From Charina bottae (Eukaryota > Chordata > Lepidosauria > Squamata > Charinaidae): a DNA stretch of 64,000 nt. The notes beneath the pieces were generated by a model, which was not told where the DNA came from, did not search any database, and saw nothing but the letters and a program-made list of their open reading frames with translations. This document shows positions 36,715 through 47,321 of this stretch, piece by piece. The translations under genes and the position numbers were made by a program. How positions within the stretch are numbered: position 1 is the stretch's first letter; each line of letters begins with the position of its first letter. The stretch covers positions 36,816,501 through 36,880,500 of the forward strand of contig JALMGJ010000008.1 in assembly GCA_023362775.1 (NCBI GenBank), written 5' to 3'.

Positions 36715-36945
36715 ATGCATCAGTGCCCAGCTAGGTTGCAGTACCTGACAAACCATGCCTGATGTTGAAAAGTTAAGTATTGTGAGACTTGGGTAGCACC
36801 TAGGTAGGAGACGACCAAATACTAGCAATGTAGTCCAAAAGCATCCTGGAAGAAGGCAGGGGCAACTGTATTATTGCCAAAACCCCATCATGAAAATGAC
36901 TATGAAGTTACGGGGACTCAAACTCAATTGTACTTTAACAAGTAC
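36715..36945 (+). mobile_element. 5S rRNA-derived SINE, degraded
   Basis: GCCTGATGTTGAAAAGTTAAG and CTAGGTAGGAGACGACC follow the 5S rRNA internal promoter order. The downstream GGAAGAAGGCAGGGGCAACT…CCCATCATGAAAATG segment fits the body of squamate/amniote SINEs of this class. It lies just downstream of the MEPE stop, so it may fall in the MEPE 3' UTR. Confidence 0.55.
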
Positions 36946-36975
36946 AATTAGGCTTTTCCAAAAAAAAAAACAAAT

Positions 36976-39042
36976 TTAACCAGTACTTCTGAGCTCCTTG
37001 GACATTTCTTGAGAAGCAGTCTCTGAGTCTTCCATGTGGCTATGGTCATCCCTCTGGTTCCTCTCAGCAGACAGGTCAATTTCAACACTTTCAGATGATT
37101 GGTAACTATCAAGCTGGTCATTCTGATAATCTTTGTGGGATTGGTTACTGTCATTCCAGTTGTTTTCTTCACTCTCAGATGATTGGCTGCTATCACTCAT
37201 GTGGGCTTTCTTCACTGATTGCCGTTTTTTATTATGCTGACTGCTCTTTTTCCTCAAAGTGTCATGTCTATGATGCTGCTTGGCTGCAGTGCTTCTGTGT
37301 GTTCCAGTACTAACCTTAGCAGATATTTTGCCTGTCTTTGGAACTTTTTTCTTCTTCACAGCAGACAAAAAATGCCCCTGAGCTTTAAGGTGATCATTCT
37401 TTGGAATATGAACAGCATGTTGTATACTGTTATGAGATCCATGAGATAAAGAAAGGGCACTTTTGAACTCAACAGCTTTTTCACCATGATATTCTGCCTC
37501 TGTGTTGGAAGATTCTATAGTATTACTCTTCTTGAGTTCTGCAACAATTCCAGTGCCTATATTGGAATTGATATTTTCTTTGGCATCTTTGTCAACATCT
37601 TGAAATGTAACACCAAATCTATTTTGGCCTTTCTTGTGCACTTCTGGATCATTCAGTGAGACTCTATGATTTTTTCTGTTGATCTTTTCATGACTGCCAA
37701 GTCCTTTTTGAAGAGCTTCAGTGAAACCAACATCTTCTTTAGCCATATTAGACTTTCCATAAGTGAAATCAACTTTAAGGGTACCTTTCCTGCCTTGTTC
37801 TTTTGCATTAAGATCTGATCTTTCATTGTCAGAAAGGAAAGTAACTTCACCCTTCAGAGGTGGTTTAGTAACTTCAAATCTACCCACAAGACTATTAAGC
37901 TTTCCACTCAATGTAACTTGAGTTTTGTTTGTTTTACCTGGATTAATATTCTCTTGATTTATTAGCCTTCCTCTGACATCAAATTTCCCATAATCCTTTT
38001 TGTGTATACTGGAAGTGACAGCTACTTCCATATGTTTGTTGGACTGCCCCCTAATGACATCTTCCGTTGCTCCATCTTTCTTATGTTGCTTGATAATGTT
38101 AGCTTCTTCCACATGGCTGTTACTAATGGTATCAACATTCACTTCAACTTTTTCATGTGGTTTGCTAATTTTAGATGTATTCATTGGCCTATCCAATTTC
38201 CTAATTATCACAACGTATTCACCTCCATCTTTCTCGTACACTGTTGCATTGCTAATACTTTTTTCATTAGATACTTTAATTCCACTAGACTTTGAAACAT
38301 CAGTAGAATTGTTTCCAGTTCTTATGGGTTCAATTTTCTCCAGAAACTCTGTAGAAAGATTGCTTTGTGTATCAAGACGGTTAGATAATTTGGAAGTTCC
38401 TCTATCCTTTTTGCCCATGTGTAACAAATTAATGTAACCTTTTTCATCTTTGTCTGGCTGCTTATTGGGGGCATCAGTTGACCCTTTCAGAAAAAGCTTT
38501 GAATAATCTTTCCTTTGAGGGTCCTTAGTTTTCATAGGCATGAGAATTTTTATTTCCTGGGTGAGTCTGGCATCATTCTCTTTTACCCCAATTTTGATAT
38601 CACTATGTTTTAATGACTTGTTGGCTATCCCAGAATGAATATCCTTCTCTTTCACTATGACTTGGTGGTCTTTATCTTGGTCATGGTCTTTATTGCCAAT
38701 AGTGACAGCATGATGGGTGTCAACTTGATCAGGGAAATTATCCCCACTTCCTTCTATGTCACTGGTAATATATCCTGTAGAAAATTCATCTCTTCTTTTA
38801 TCTACAAAAAATTCTAAGTGATCTTGGTCAAAATCCCAGTTTCTAGTGTTTCCATTATGTCCACTCAAATTCTGGTTCTTTTCAGTAGTTATTTCCAGGC
38901 TGTGATTTCCCATTTCAGTTAAATGCTTTTGCTCATCATTTGTCACTTGTGCAATTTCAGTAAGATTGTCAACCGGATCTCTAGATTCCTTGTTTCTGAC
39001 AGTACCATGAGTAGGACTGGAAATATGCTCGCTGTCTTCCTT
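36976..39042 (-). CDS. MEPE: MEPE / ovocleidin-116, large last coding exon
   Basis: Encodes 688 residues plus stop TAA (36976-36978) of a secreted mineralised-matrix phosphoprotein; in birds the orthologue ovocleidin-116 is an eggshell and bone protein, in mammals MEPE regulates mineralisation and phosphate. The exon starts right after an intron-ending TAG (minus TTTTCTTTTGGAAATACAATTTAG), giving KEDSEHISSPTHG, phase 0; the first usable ATG-like codon is irrelevant because this is an internal start. Seen: a hydrophilic Lys/Asp/Ser/Asn-rich protein without cysteine-rich domains; SDIEGSGDN at predicted protein residues about 162-170, matching the MEPE SDFEGSG glycosaminoglycan-attachment motif; several N-x-S/T sites; a basic stretch KKRQSVKK (about 672-679) followed by an ASARM-like SDSSQSSESEE (about 683-693). 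Odd: no RGD is present, and the ASARM-like block is followed by about 60 more residues rather than ending the protein. DMP1 is the main alternative, but motif and position next to IBSP favour MEPE. Confidence 0.93.
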   Translation of the reverse strand, partial: KEDSEHISSPTHGTVRNKESRDPVDNLTEIAQVTNDEQKHLTEMGNHSLEITTEKNQNLSGHNGNTRNWDFDQDHLEFFVDKRRDEFSTGYITSDIEGSGDNFPDQVDTHHAVTIGNKDHDQDKDHQVIVKEKDIHSGIANKSLKHSDIKIGVKENDARLTQEIKILMPMKTKDPQRKDYSKLFLKGSTDAPNKQPDKDEKGYINLLHMGKKDRGTSKLSNRLDTQSNLSTEFLEKIEPIRTGNNSTDVSKSSGIKVSNEKSISNATVYEKDGGEYVVIIRKLDRPMNTSKISKPHEKVEVNVDTISNSHVEEANIIKQHKKDGATEDVIRGQSNKHMEVAVTSSIHKKDYGKFDVRGRLINQENINPGKTNKTQVTLSGKLNSLVGRFEVTKPPLKGEVTFLSDNERSDLNAKEQGRKGTLKVDFTYGKSNMAKEDVGFTEALQKGLGSHEKINRKNHRVSLNDPEVHKKGQNRFGVTFQDVDKDAKENINSNIGTGIVAELKKSNTIESSNTEAEYHGEKAVEFKSALSLSHGSHNSIQHAVHIPKNDHLKAQGHFLSAVKKKKVPKTGKISAKVSTGTHRSTAAKQHHRHDTLRKKSSQHNKKRQSVKKAHMSDSSQSSESEENNWNDSNQSHKDYQNDQLDSYQSSESVEIDLSAERNQRDDHSHMEDSETASQEMSKELRSTG

Positions 39043-40023
39043 CTAAATTGTATTTCCAAAAGAAAATGGTTACTTTGGCAGGAGAATGCCATTATTTGGC
39101 TTAGTGCTAACAGTGAACAAGAACATTATTAATCATAAAGGTTAAGATAAGGTTTAAGGCATGGAGTGAGGAAACTACTATCTCTAATTGTTTCTACAGA
39201 AACAGTTCAGCCTGGATCTTTTTTTAACCAAAATAAATACTGTAAATGACAATATTGTTGCCAGGGTATTGCATTTCTGTGTTTCCTTCCTTTTCTATTC
39301 CAGATAACCCTAAACCTAACTCCAGATACTTCCTGTCCAATGTGCAAAAGCAAAAAGCTCTTCAAACTTTTCAGGGCTACTGTATAGTGAATAAAAGCTA
39401 CTCATTTCAGTATCTTACACTTCTATTTTCTCCTCTAGCTTGCTAATTGCCTATGTAGAAAATTATGGTTTTACATCAGTTTCTCTTGCTGGGAAGAGAG
39501 AACTTGATTTAGACATGTGAATCTCTGGCCTGCAGGCTAAATATGGTTTCTGACAATTCCCCATTCAGTCTGCAAAAATCTTCTCAGCAGCCATCCTGTT
39601 CTCCTCATGCCCAAAAGACATTTATTTTTGATCAGCAACAGATCATATATAGCTTTTTTTTTTGCCCCAAGCTCCAAAGAGACCTTTAAAAATCCTGAAT
39701 GCAACATGGGTTGGGGCAATAGTAGAAGGCGTTGCTGGGAACAAATGGCATTACCTTTCCTTACTAAATTAGATAAGCCTTTAAAAAAATATAACCTCTT
39801 TGCTGCAGTCAGCTTTTAAAATAAAAAAGATTACCCCACAAGGCTTTAAACTTTGGAAACTGTTGGTACCCTGCCAGTCAAGGCTGCAGGTGAATATACT
39901 TTACAGGTGCTAGAAGCAGCACCTGCATAGAAATTCTTGAATGAAATCATATAGCCATGGCATAACACATGGTGATGAAGATGGAGATTAAGAAAAGGCA
40001 CATGAATAAAAATATTATTTTAC

Positions 40024-40116
40024 CTTAATCTCTGTTTGATTGTTTGGCTCTGAAGATGAATACATATAATTAAATATGTAAAACCCATGCTTGGAATGAT
40101 GACTTTTGACTGTTAT
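40024..40116 (-). CDS. MEPE: MEPE / ovocleidin-116, third coding exon
   Basis: A 31-codon phase-0 exon reading ITVKSHHSKHGFYIFNYM then YSSSEPNNQTEIK. The acceptor is minus TGTTTCTTGTCCCCAG, with a strong pyrimidine tract, and the donor is AAG/GTAAAATAA. The KHGFYIFNY core strongly resembles the corresponding segment of avian ovocleidin-116, and this is the best single piece of evidence that the downstream large exon is MEPE/OC-116. The exon carries one N-glycosylation sequon (NQT). It joins the large exon in frame (…QTEIK then KEDSEH…). A further small exon in the 1 kb intron 39043-40023 cannot be excluded, but none was seen. Confidence 0.93.
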
Positions 40117-41037
40117 CTGGGGACAAGAAACAAGCATTAGAAGTACGTTTTGAGACTTTAAGTACAGAAGAGGCCAACCTACTGCCCTACTTTGGACTAG
40201 AGAGCATCGAGTCACTTTCCCTTGCTTTGATTTCTATTTATTTCAGCTTTGGGAAGGAGAAAAATAAAACAGAGATCAAAAACACCAATTGTATTATCAT
40301 CAGTACTGATGTTTGTGATAACCACATACATTCAAGTTAAAACACAATTATCATAGTCTGTATTATTTATTTATGAATTTACTTTTCTCTGATTTTCTGG
40401 AAATTATGAGAACCACTAGAGGGCATACTTAATCTTGCTTTGAAATTCCCCAGCCTTGGTTTTATTGTTCTAGTAATATGTAAAGGAGTCTTTTTAAATC
40501 TAATAATTTAACTAAGACATATTTTTTTTTACTTTCAAAGAATCCTATATACAATATTTAACTGATTGTTTTCAAATATGTCTTTATTTCTACATTTCTA
40601 CAATGTCGCTGGCATTTAGAATTTGAACATATCTACTAGCTAGCTATGTAAAATAAATCTGTTAACCTAGAGATGTAAAATAGCTAGACAAGGAAGCAAG
40701 CCCATGAACAAGTAGACTCAAACCCCTTTTTCTCTTCTAAAAATCAGTGTCAGTGTCCTTCAGAAGAAGAAATTCATTCTTATCCTTGAATTCGAGAGTT
40801 GTACTCTACAGCAATTGTTCCCAATCTATAGTCCAGGGACCTCTCTCTGGAAATCCATTATAGAGTTCCTAGTGGGGGCACCAAATAAAATTTTTAAATG
40901 CCCTAGATTTCAGGAGTTTACCAAATCTGACAAGATTTTAGTGACCCCAACTGAAATCACCCCAGATTTTAGGAAAGAACGCAAAAATCCTAAGTAAACA
41001 CTACTGCTGTTTCAAAATATGATATCCTCACTGTTTT

Positions 41038-41044
41038 GTTAAAA

Positions 41045-41091
<47 letters not shown>

Positions 41092-41094
41092 ATT
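41038..41094 (+). repeat. (AAAT)n microsatellite
   Basis: About 13 AAAT units between MEPE coding exons 2 and 3. Confidence 0.97.
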
Positions 41095-41482
41095 CCAATA
41101 AACTTGCAATAAATATAAAATGCAGTGTTAGAACCACTTGTAATGGTTGAAATCAATCTTCCAGCTCCCACACTAGCAAAACTGTGGCCAGGCAGAAGAC
41201 TTGATATAACTTCCTCCATCACTTAAAACCTACGCTCATAGAGATAGCTCAAAAAAGATACAGACATGACTCAACCTTGACAGGGAATTGTTTGATTCAG
41301 TTACACAATGCATTAAGTGAATTTGCCTTTAAAGAACTCAGATTCAGAATGTGGGGCAAAGTATTGGAATGCATAATTTTTTCTCCGTTTTTTGTTGGTA
41401 CAGATTTAACTTTTTCCTTATTTCTTAATTACCAAGAATTAGAGGAAGCAATATTTTTTGTCACAGTGCTTGTTAAAGTTAC

Positions 41483-41536
41483 CTGATGTTCTCTAACACA
41501 TTTCTGCTTTATTTTTCTGTAATGGGACTGAAGCTC
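41483..41536 (-). CDS. MEPE: MEPE / ovocleidin-116, second coding exon
   Basis: An 18-codon phase-0 exon reading ELQSHYRKIKQKCVREHQ. The acceptor is minus TTTTCTTCCAG and the donor is CAG/GTAACTTTAAC. Its KIKQKCVREHQ end corresponds to the KTKQSCVEEQ segment that follows the signal peptide in mammalian MEPE, including the single cysteine. It would be the N-terminus of the mature protein. Both flanking junctions keep phase 0, as in SIBLING genes generally. The open frame reading through it on the minus strand is otherwise intron. Confidence 0.9.
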
Positions 41537-42011
41537 CTGGAAGAAAATGGAGAAGACCCAGAATGACAAATCATTCATCACCAAAGTTAATAACTTCCTG
41601 TCTTGTACTAAAGCTAAGGTGCACAAACTTGGGGGGCTGAGGGAATGTACTCCAAAAGTTGGATGTGACCAGGACAAAGAATTGGACAAAGTCAGAAGAA
41701 AAATTAATTTTGATTCAATCTCAATGTAAATTAAGGATACTTCCACCCCATACTTTTTGCATTCTATAATCCCTCACAAAACAATTTGAAGGCACCTTGC
41801 AATCCTCTTCATTTCTCCTGAGCTTGAACTGCTGAAAACATGGAGAGAAACCCTCAACCTAATTAGTGCTACCTCCAGCTGATCAATAGGAGAATGCAAA
41901 GAATGCCATTTAGTCAGTGCCCTTCTTCTAGCTATTGCCAGTCTTGGAACAAGAAAAATCCCATGATATTCATCCCCCCTCCCCCCAGAAAAAGGAAATT
42001 GAAAAAATTGC

Positions 42012-42013
<2 letters not shown>

Positions 42014-42059
<46 letters not shown>
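42014..42059 (+). repeat. (CA)n microsatellite
   Basis: About 23 CA units within the first coding intron of MEPE. Confidence 0.98.
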
Positions 42060-42060
<1 letters not shown>

Positions 42061-42284
42061 ATCCACATGTTCAGTACATGCATTTGTCTGGTCATCTGCA
42101 AACCAACCAACTCTGCACTGTTGTATTAGAGGACACTCCCTGGCTGCAAAGATGCTAATCCTTCTGCATTCAAAAACCTCTTGCAAGCTGTGATGGTGAA
42201 ATTATTGAATATAGCAGCTGGAAGGCAGAGCGAGGAAGGCAGAGCAAGGAAATAGAAAAATGGCCACCCGCAAGTTCATCATAA

Positions 42285-42445
42285 TCATAGTTAAGGTGTT
42301 GGTCTAGGAATGGGGAGATCCAGGATGTACTCTACTCTCATCTGTGGAAGTTCATGGGGTGACTGGGTCAGTCATTATCTCTCATCTCAGCTTATCTCAC
42401 AGGGAAAAATAGGTATTGTATTGTACTTGGATATAAATGCATGCC
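42285..42445 (+). mobile_element. tRNA-derived SINE with LINE-like tail, degraded
   Basis: AGTTAAGGTGTTGGTCTAGG, GACTGGGTCAGTCATTATCT and CTCACAGGGAAAAATAGG follow the layout of the SINE at 18031. A further head-only relic is at 42800-42870. Confidence 0.5.
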
Positions 42446-42726
42446 AAATAAAAAAGCTACAACAATACTACTATTGCTGCAGCACTGCCAGTTTGGCTCT
42501 AGTTTTAAACTATCACAAAGCTAAAAATAAATCACTTGAGCTTTCCAAACCAGCCAAAATTAAGGGATCAGACAGGTCAGGAGATGCTTCTGAACTCTGC
42601 AAAGCTCTTTTGTAAAGATACCCTACATTTAAGTATTAAATTCTGTTCATATAAGTATTCTCTATGAATTTAATATTTTCTGTTCTCTAATTGTATTTAC
42701 AATCTGGCAGCAAATTCTGCATATAA

Positions 42727-42728
<2 letters not shown>

Positions 42729-42789
<61 letters not shown>
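42729..42789 (+). repeat. (GA)n microsatellite
   Basis: About 30 GA units within the first coding intron of MEPE. Confidence 0.98.
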
Positions 42790-42792
<3 letters not shown>

Positions 42793-43103
42793 CACCAGCC
42801 AGTGATTAAGGTGTTATGGTCTGGACTGTAGACTGAGAAGACATCTGTCTACCAACCCGCACTAGACCAGCATGGCAAACTACGGTCCATAATGAAGAGG
42901 CCATCATCCTGCAGTGGACTGATTTTGGCTGAATCACATGTACTGAAAAAGAGAACCCAAAAGGTTCTGGGCATATCTGATATCTCTTTTCCTCTTTTTT
43001 TGAGAAGGGTTCTCTTTTTTCCTGCAGTGCTGAAGTGGTTTTCCTGTCAATATTCTTGGTTCAAAGAAGGGATGGAGAATTCCATCCAACCACCATCAAT
43101 CTG

Positions 43104-44613
43104 AAGAGTGAGGTTGAATGGTCCTTAAGAAGCATTGCTAATAACAAGGTAGCAGGAGACGACGGTATCCCAGCTGAACTGTTTAAAATCTTGCAAGATG
43201 ATGCTGTCAAGGTGATGCATGCCATATGCCAGCAAATTTGGAAAACACAAGAATGGCCATCAGATTGGAAAAAATCAACTTATATCCCCATACCAAAAAA
43301 GGGAAACACTTAAGAATGTTCAAACTATCTAACAGTGGCACTTATTTCACATGCCAGTAAGGTAATGCTCAAGATCCTGCAAGGTAGACTCCAGCAATTC
43401 ATGGAGTGAGAATTGCCAGAAATACAAGCTGGGTTTAGAAAAGGCAGAGGAACTAGAAACCAAATTGCCAATATCCGCTGGATAATGGAGAAAGCCAGGG
43501 AGTTTCAGAAAAACATCCATTTATGTTTTATTGACTATTCTAAAGCCTTTGACTGTGTGGATCATAACAAATTGTGGCACGTTCTTGGTGGTATGAGGAT
43601 ACCAAGTCATCTTGTCTGCCTCCTGAGGAATCTGTATAATGACCAAGTAGCAACGGTAAGAACAGACCATGGAACAATGGACTGGTTTAAGATTGGGAAA
43701 CGAGTACGGCAGGGTTGTATACTTTCACCCTACCTATTCAACTTGTATGCAGAACACATCATGGGACGTGCTGGGCTTGATGAATCCAAGGCTGGAGTTA
43801 AAATTGCTGGAAGAAACATTATCAATCCCAGATATGCAGATGAAACCACTTTGATGGCTCAAAGTGAGGAGGAGCTGAGGAGCCTTCTGAGGAAGGTGAA
43901 AGAAGAAAGTGCAAAAGCTGGGTTGCAGTTAAACCTCAAAAAAACCAAGATTATGGCAACCAGCTTGATTGATAACTGGCAAATAGAGGGAGAAAATGTG
44001 GAGGCAGTGACAGACTTTGTATTTCTAGGCACAAAGATTACTGCAGACGCTGACTGCAGCCAGGAAATCAGAAGATGTTTACTTCTTGGGAGGAGAGCAA
44101 TGACAAATCTCGATAAAATAGTTAAGAGCAGAGACATCACACTAACAACAAAGGTCCGCATAGTTAAAGCAATGGTATTCCCCGTAGTAACCTATGGCTG
44201 CGAGAGCTGGACCATAAGGAAGGCTGAGCGAAGGAAGATAGATGCTTTTGAACTGTGGTGTTGGAGGAAATTTCTGAGAGTGCCTTGGACTGCAAGAAGA
44301 TCAAACCAGTCCATACTCCAGGAAATAAAGCCAGACTGCTCACTTGAGGGAATGGTATTAAAGGCAAAACTGAAGCACTTTGGCCACATAATGAGAAGAC
44401 TGGATACCCTGGAGAAGATGCTGATGCTAGGGAAAGTGGAAGGCAAAAGGAAGAGGGGCCGACCAAGGGCAAGATGGATGGATGATATTCTGGAGGTGAC
44501 GGACTCAACCTTGGAGGAGCTGGGGATGGCGATGGCAGACAGGAAGCTCTGGCATGGGCTGGTCCATGAAATCACGAAGAGTTGGAAGCGGCTGAACTAA
44601 TAAACAACAACAC
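43104..44613 (+). mobile_element. BovB (RTE) retrotransposon, 5'-truncated, subfamily A
   Basis: Reads LKSEVEWSLRSIANNKVAGD and QAGFRKGRGTRNQIANIRWI, then FIDYSKAFDCVDHNKLW, RQGCILSPYLFNLYAE and a C-terminus ending ARWMDDILEVTDSTLEE. Stops at about 43311 and 43408 break the reverse transcriptase. The catalytic motif is RYADETT instead of RYADDTT, so this copy is inactive. The 3' end is GGCTGAACTAATAAACAAC. Duplication CCATCAATCTG (43093-43103, 44614-44624) defines the insertion, which is antisense inside a MEPE intron. Confidence 0.92.
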
Positions 44614-45100
44614 CCATCAATCTGCTCACTTACCTACATGCAAGATTCTGGGTCTTTTCCCCACTTGCCCTAATCGTAGCACAAACATGCTCCGGCAACG
44701 TCTTTTTTCTACCATGTCTCCATTACATTGTCAGCATCTCATCCCCAGCCCATGACTGAGACAGCCTTATATCATCCTTAGTTTTTATCCCTTTCTTTCA
44801 CCAACCAGAGGCAGATTCATGCATAACCAATACATATTACATAATTCATGTCATTTGCAAATGACAGAATGGTGCAAGTAATGTCATCCAGCCTTGTACC
44901 ACACATGATGTCCTTCAGATATGTTAGACTACAACAGCTCTATTGACCCTGCTGGTCAGTTGACACTTACACTGGAAGAATTACTATAGATGGGAACAGG
45001 AATCTTAGCTCATGTACTGTAAAGAAGCCTATTGGATATAAACCAGATATACTCCTTTACAAGTGTGCATAGGACTGCAGCTTAAAATTGTAATACTCAC

Positions 45101-45166
45101 TGACTGAGCCCAAGTGAGGCTACAGAAACAGAAATACAGCAGGACAGTCTTCATGTTAAGAACTCC
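45101..45166 (-). CDS. MEPE: MEPE / ovocleidin-116, signal-peptide exon (includes 12 nt of 5' UTR)
   Basis: The start codon is at 45154-45152. The coding part (45154-45101, 18 codons) reads MKTVLLYFCFCSLTWAQS, a textbook signal peptide: a basic residue near the start, a hydrophobic core and a small-residue cleavage region. It resembles the mammalian MEPE leader ending SVTWA. The acceptor is minus TTCTGCTTTATCCTTAG before GGAGTTCTTAACATG, and the donor is TCA/GTGAGTATT. This start was chosen because the exon has a leader, correct phase and strong splice sites, and no ATG in the downstream exons gives a secreted product. The exon was not visible as a long open frame. Any 5' non-coding exon and the promoter would lie at higher coordinates and were not identified. 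Confidence 0.92.
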
Positions 45167-45475
45167 CTAAGGATAAAGCAGAACAACAAAATATTGTTTA
45201 CCATTTCATGTTAGTCAGCTGGCTAGATCCAGGGTGTTTTTCATTTTTCTGTTTAAGTATGAGTGGCATGCAATTTCTTCTTTTGATAAAATGATTCAGC
45301 AAGGCAGGATAAGGAGTCCAATTCTATAATGTATTCATTGATTTCTTACATTTTCAACTGACCTTTTCTGCAAATGTAGGTCCTCCCCACTTTTAACCTG
45401 TGCATGGTAAGATACATTGAGAAGCAACAGCTGTCCAAAGGGCATCCAATATTTTCCATAATTAAATGGGGATTT

Positions 45476-45671
45476 TCTGTAGCTTGAATCATGTCAACTG
45501 GATTTCTATTTTCTCAGTGGAAACTCCTTATCCAAGGAGCTTCTTGATGAATGAATGAATGAAGCTCCTTGGATAAGGAGCGAAACGTTTCCACTGAGAA
45601 AATAGAAATCCAGTTGACATGATTCAAGCTACAGACAATTCCACCTGGATGACTGAGAACCTTCATAGAGA
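45476..45671 (+). mobile_element. Penelope-derived hairpin insertion
   Basis: Bounded by an exact 13-bp duplication TAAATGGGGATTT (45463-45475 and 45672-45684). It consists almost entirely of a long inverted repeat with arms about 60-70 bp (45481-45543 with about 45563-45634), an (ATGA)n loop, and the Penelope terminus ACTGAGAACCTTCATAG. No coding sequence remains. Confidence 0.85.
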
Positions 45672-46599
45672 TAAATGGGGATTTGACACATAGCTCCCCG
45701 CCCCCAATTACTGGGTTCACACAGTATGCTAAGCCATAGTTCTTCATATGGACACAACTGTTTCACATGATAAAGATTTCTGTGAGTTAGATGATGGAGC
45801 TACGGTTTGGTTTATGTCAGATAGCTTTCTATCAAATAGATGTGGATGGAAGGTAAAATGTCTTACTCCATGGTTTTGGTTTCAGATGATTAGGGCAATA
45901 ATATGCATTGTCTACCCAGGGAAGCATGCACAGAATTGCTTAAGGAATACAACTGATAAATATTTGACAGAAATATTTCTCTACTTTGGGACTAAGCAGT
46001 CTAATACCTTCCAAAACACGTTGAATTTCAACTTCCATCAATCTCAGCCAGCATAGCTAACAGTGGGAGTTGTAGTCCAAAAGATCTCAAGGACATAAGA
46101 TGGCCTCCCCCTGCTTCAGATTATTCAAGTTCATAAAATTGCAGAGTTGTTGAAGAAGTAAGTTATTCAGGCTACAGTCCTATACATACTAATTTGGCAG
46201 CAAGGTCTACTCACACTAGTGGGCTTCTTTTTATTATACCCATTAAGGAGTGGATTCTTAATATCTCAAAACCTTTCCACATTAAGCTGCATCCACTAAT
46301 TATAACAGTTAGTTTGAACACATCTTAACATAAATCATAGCAACAATAAAAGAAATAAATACTGTAACCAGTAGCAGATAGATTCAGTTCAAAACATCTC
46401 TCCCCAAATCCTAAACCCAAGAACTAACAAATGCAACAAATTATCTATGAAATGTTGATAGATGCTTATTGACATTTCCATTATACTATAGAAGGTAACA
46501 TATTTGCACAGATTCTATTTATCCTTCTATTTACCTTGCATGTCCTATCCACAGAGAAATGTTTTGAGGCAACTTGCTCCAACATATTCTCTTTATGCT

Positions 46600-46680
46600 T
46601 TGGACTACAAATCCCATCATTCCTAGTAAACATGATTAATAGCAGCTAGGACTTTATGATAATTATAGTCCAACACGTGG
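46600..46680. mobile_element. Foldback repeat of the GGACTACAACTCCCA type
   Basis: TTTGGACTACAAATCCCATC…ATAATTATAGTCCAACAC forms an imperfect hairpin. A similar copy is at 46000-46100 (CAACTTCCATCAATCTCAGC…GTGGGAGTTGTAGTCC). Confidence 0.55.
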
Positions 46681-47282
46681 TTCTATTATGAGGAAGGTTA
46701 CGATCCAAACAGTGAACTGGCATTGTTTTAAAGGCAATTCAGCTCCTGCTAGTAAAATAAATGAATCAGGATTAAATCCCTAGTTCCAGTTTCTGTTAGT
46801 CAGCATTCAAGATAGTCATAAATATGCAGATGCAGAAAGAGTATTGCATTTAGCCTAATCAAAGGAGAAGGCAGCTTTTTGCAGAACAGAAGGAACAAGG
46901 ACATTACCTCTTGTTTTCTGAAGAGAAGATATCTCCAGCAGTTGTTTGCAGTCGTTTGCACACCTTGTTGAAGTTTAAATTATATTATAACAGTGATGCT
47001 CAATCTGGCTACTTTTAGCACTTGCCCACAGATAACTGGGGGAGGGTCAGTTTTAACCTAAAAAAGGTTTTGTGGTGGAAGACAACCACCTAATGTTCCA
47101 TCTGGTTGAATAAACAAAAGGCAGGTTATAAATATAATTGTACAGCTTAAGAGGCTTGACTGTAAGATTGGCATTTGGGGTAGAATCTTCAAGTTCTTCA
47201 CTTAATATCATGGCAGAACTATGTTTAAAAGAGCAGAGGGTTGCCGCTGAAAATGGCAGGCCTGTATCATATTTCCTCCTGT

Positions 47283-47321
47283 AAGGTAAAGGTAAAGGTT
47301 CCCCCCGCACATTTGTGCAGT
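47283..47321 (-). mobile_element. tRNA-derived squamate SINE, 3' end only
   Basis: GGTAAAGGTAAAGGTTCCCC then CGCACATTTGTGCAGTC is the minus-strand tail of the SINE family; it stops abruptly at the LTR candidate. Confidence 0.75.

Larger units (their letters stand above)
41537..45100 (-). other. MEPE: MEPE first coding intron
   Basis: A 3.6 kb intron between the signal-peptide exon and the second coding exon. It holds an antisense BovB copy (43104-44613), a CA repeat, a GA repeat and two degraded tRNA-derived SINEs. The size expansion is therefore largely retrotransposon-derived. No additional coding exon was recognised in it. Confidence 0.8.

Noticed and set aside
36715..36800. Functional 5S rRNA gene
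   Set aside because: Too diverged, lacks the full 120-bp sequence and is fused to a SINE-type body.
38000..38437. A 145-codon plus-strand frame with hydrophobic segments
   Set aside because: Antisense shadow of the MEPE large exon.
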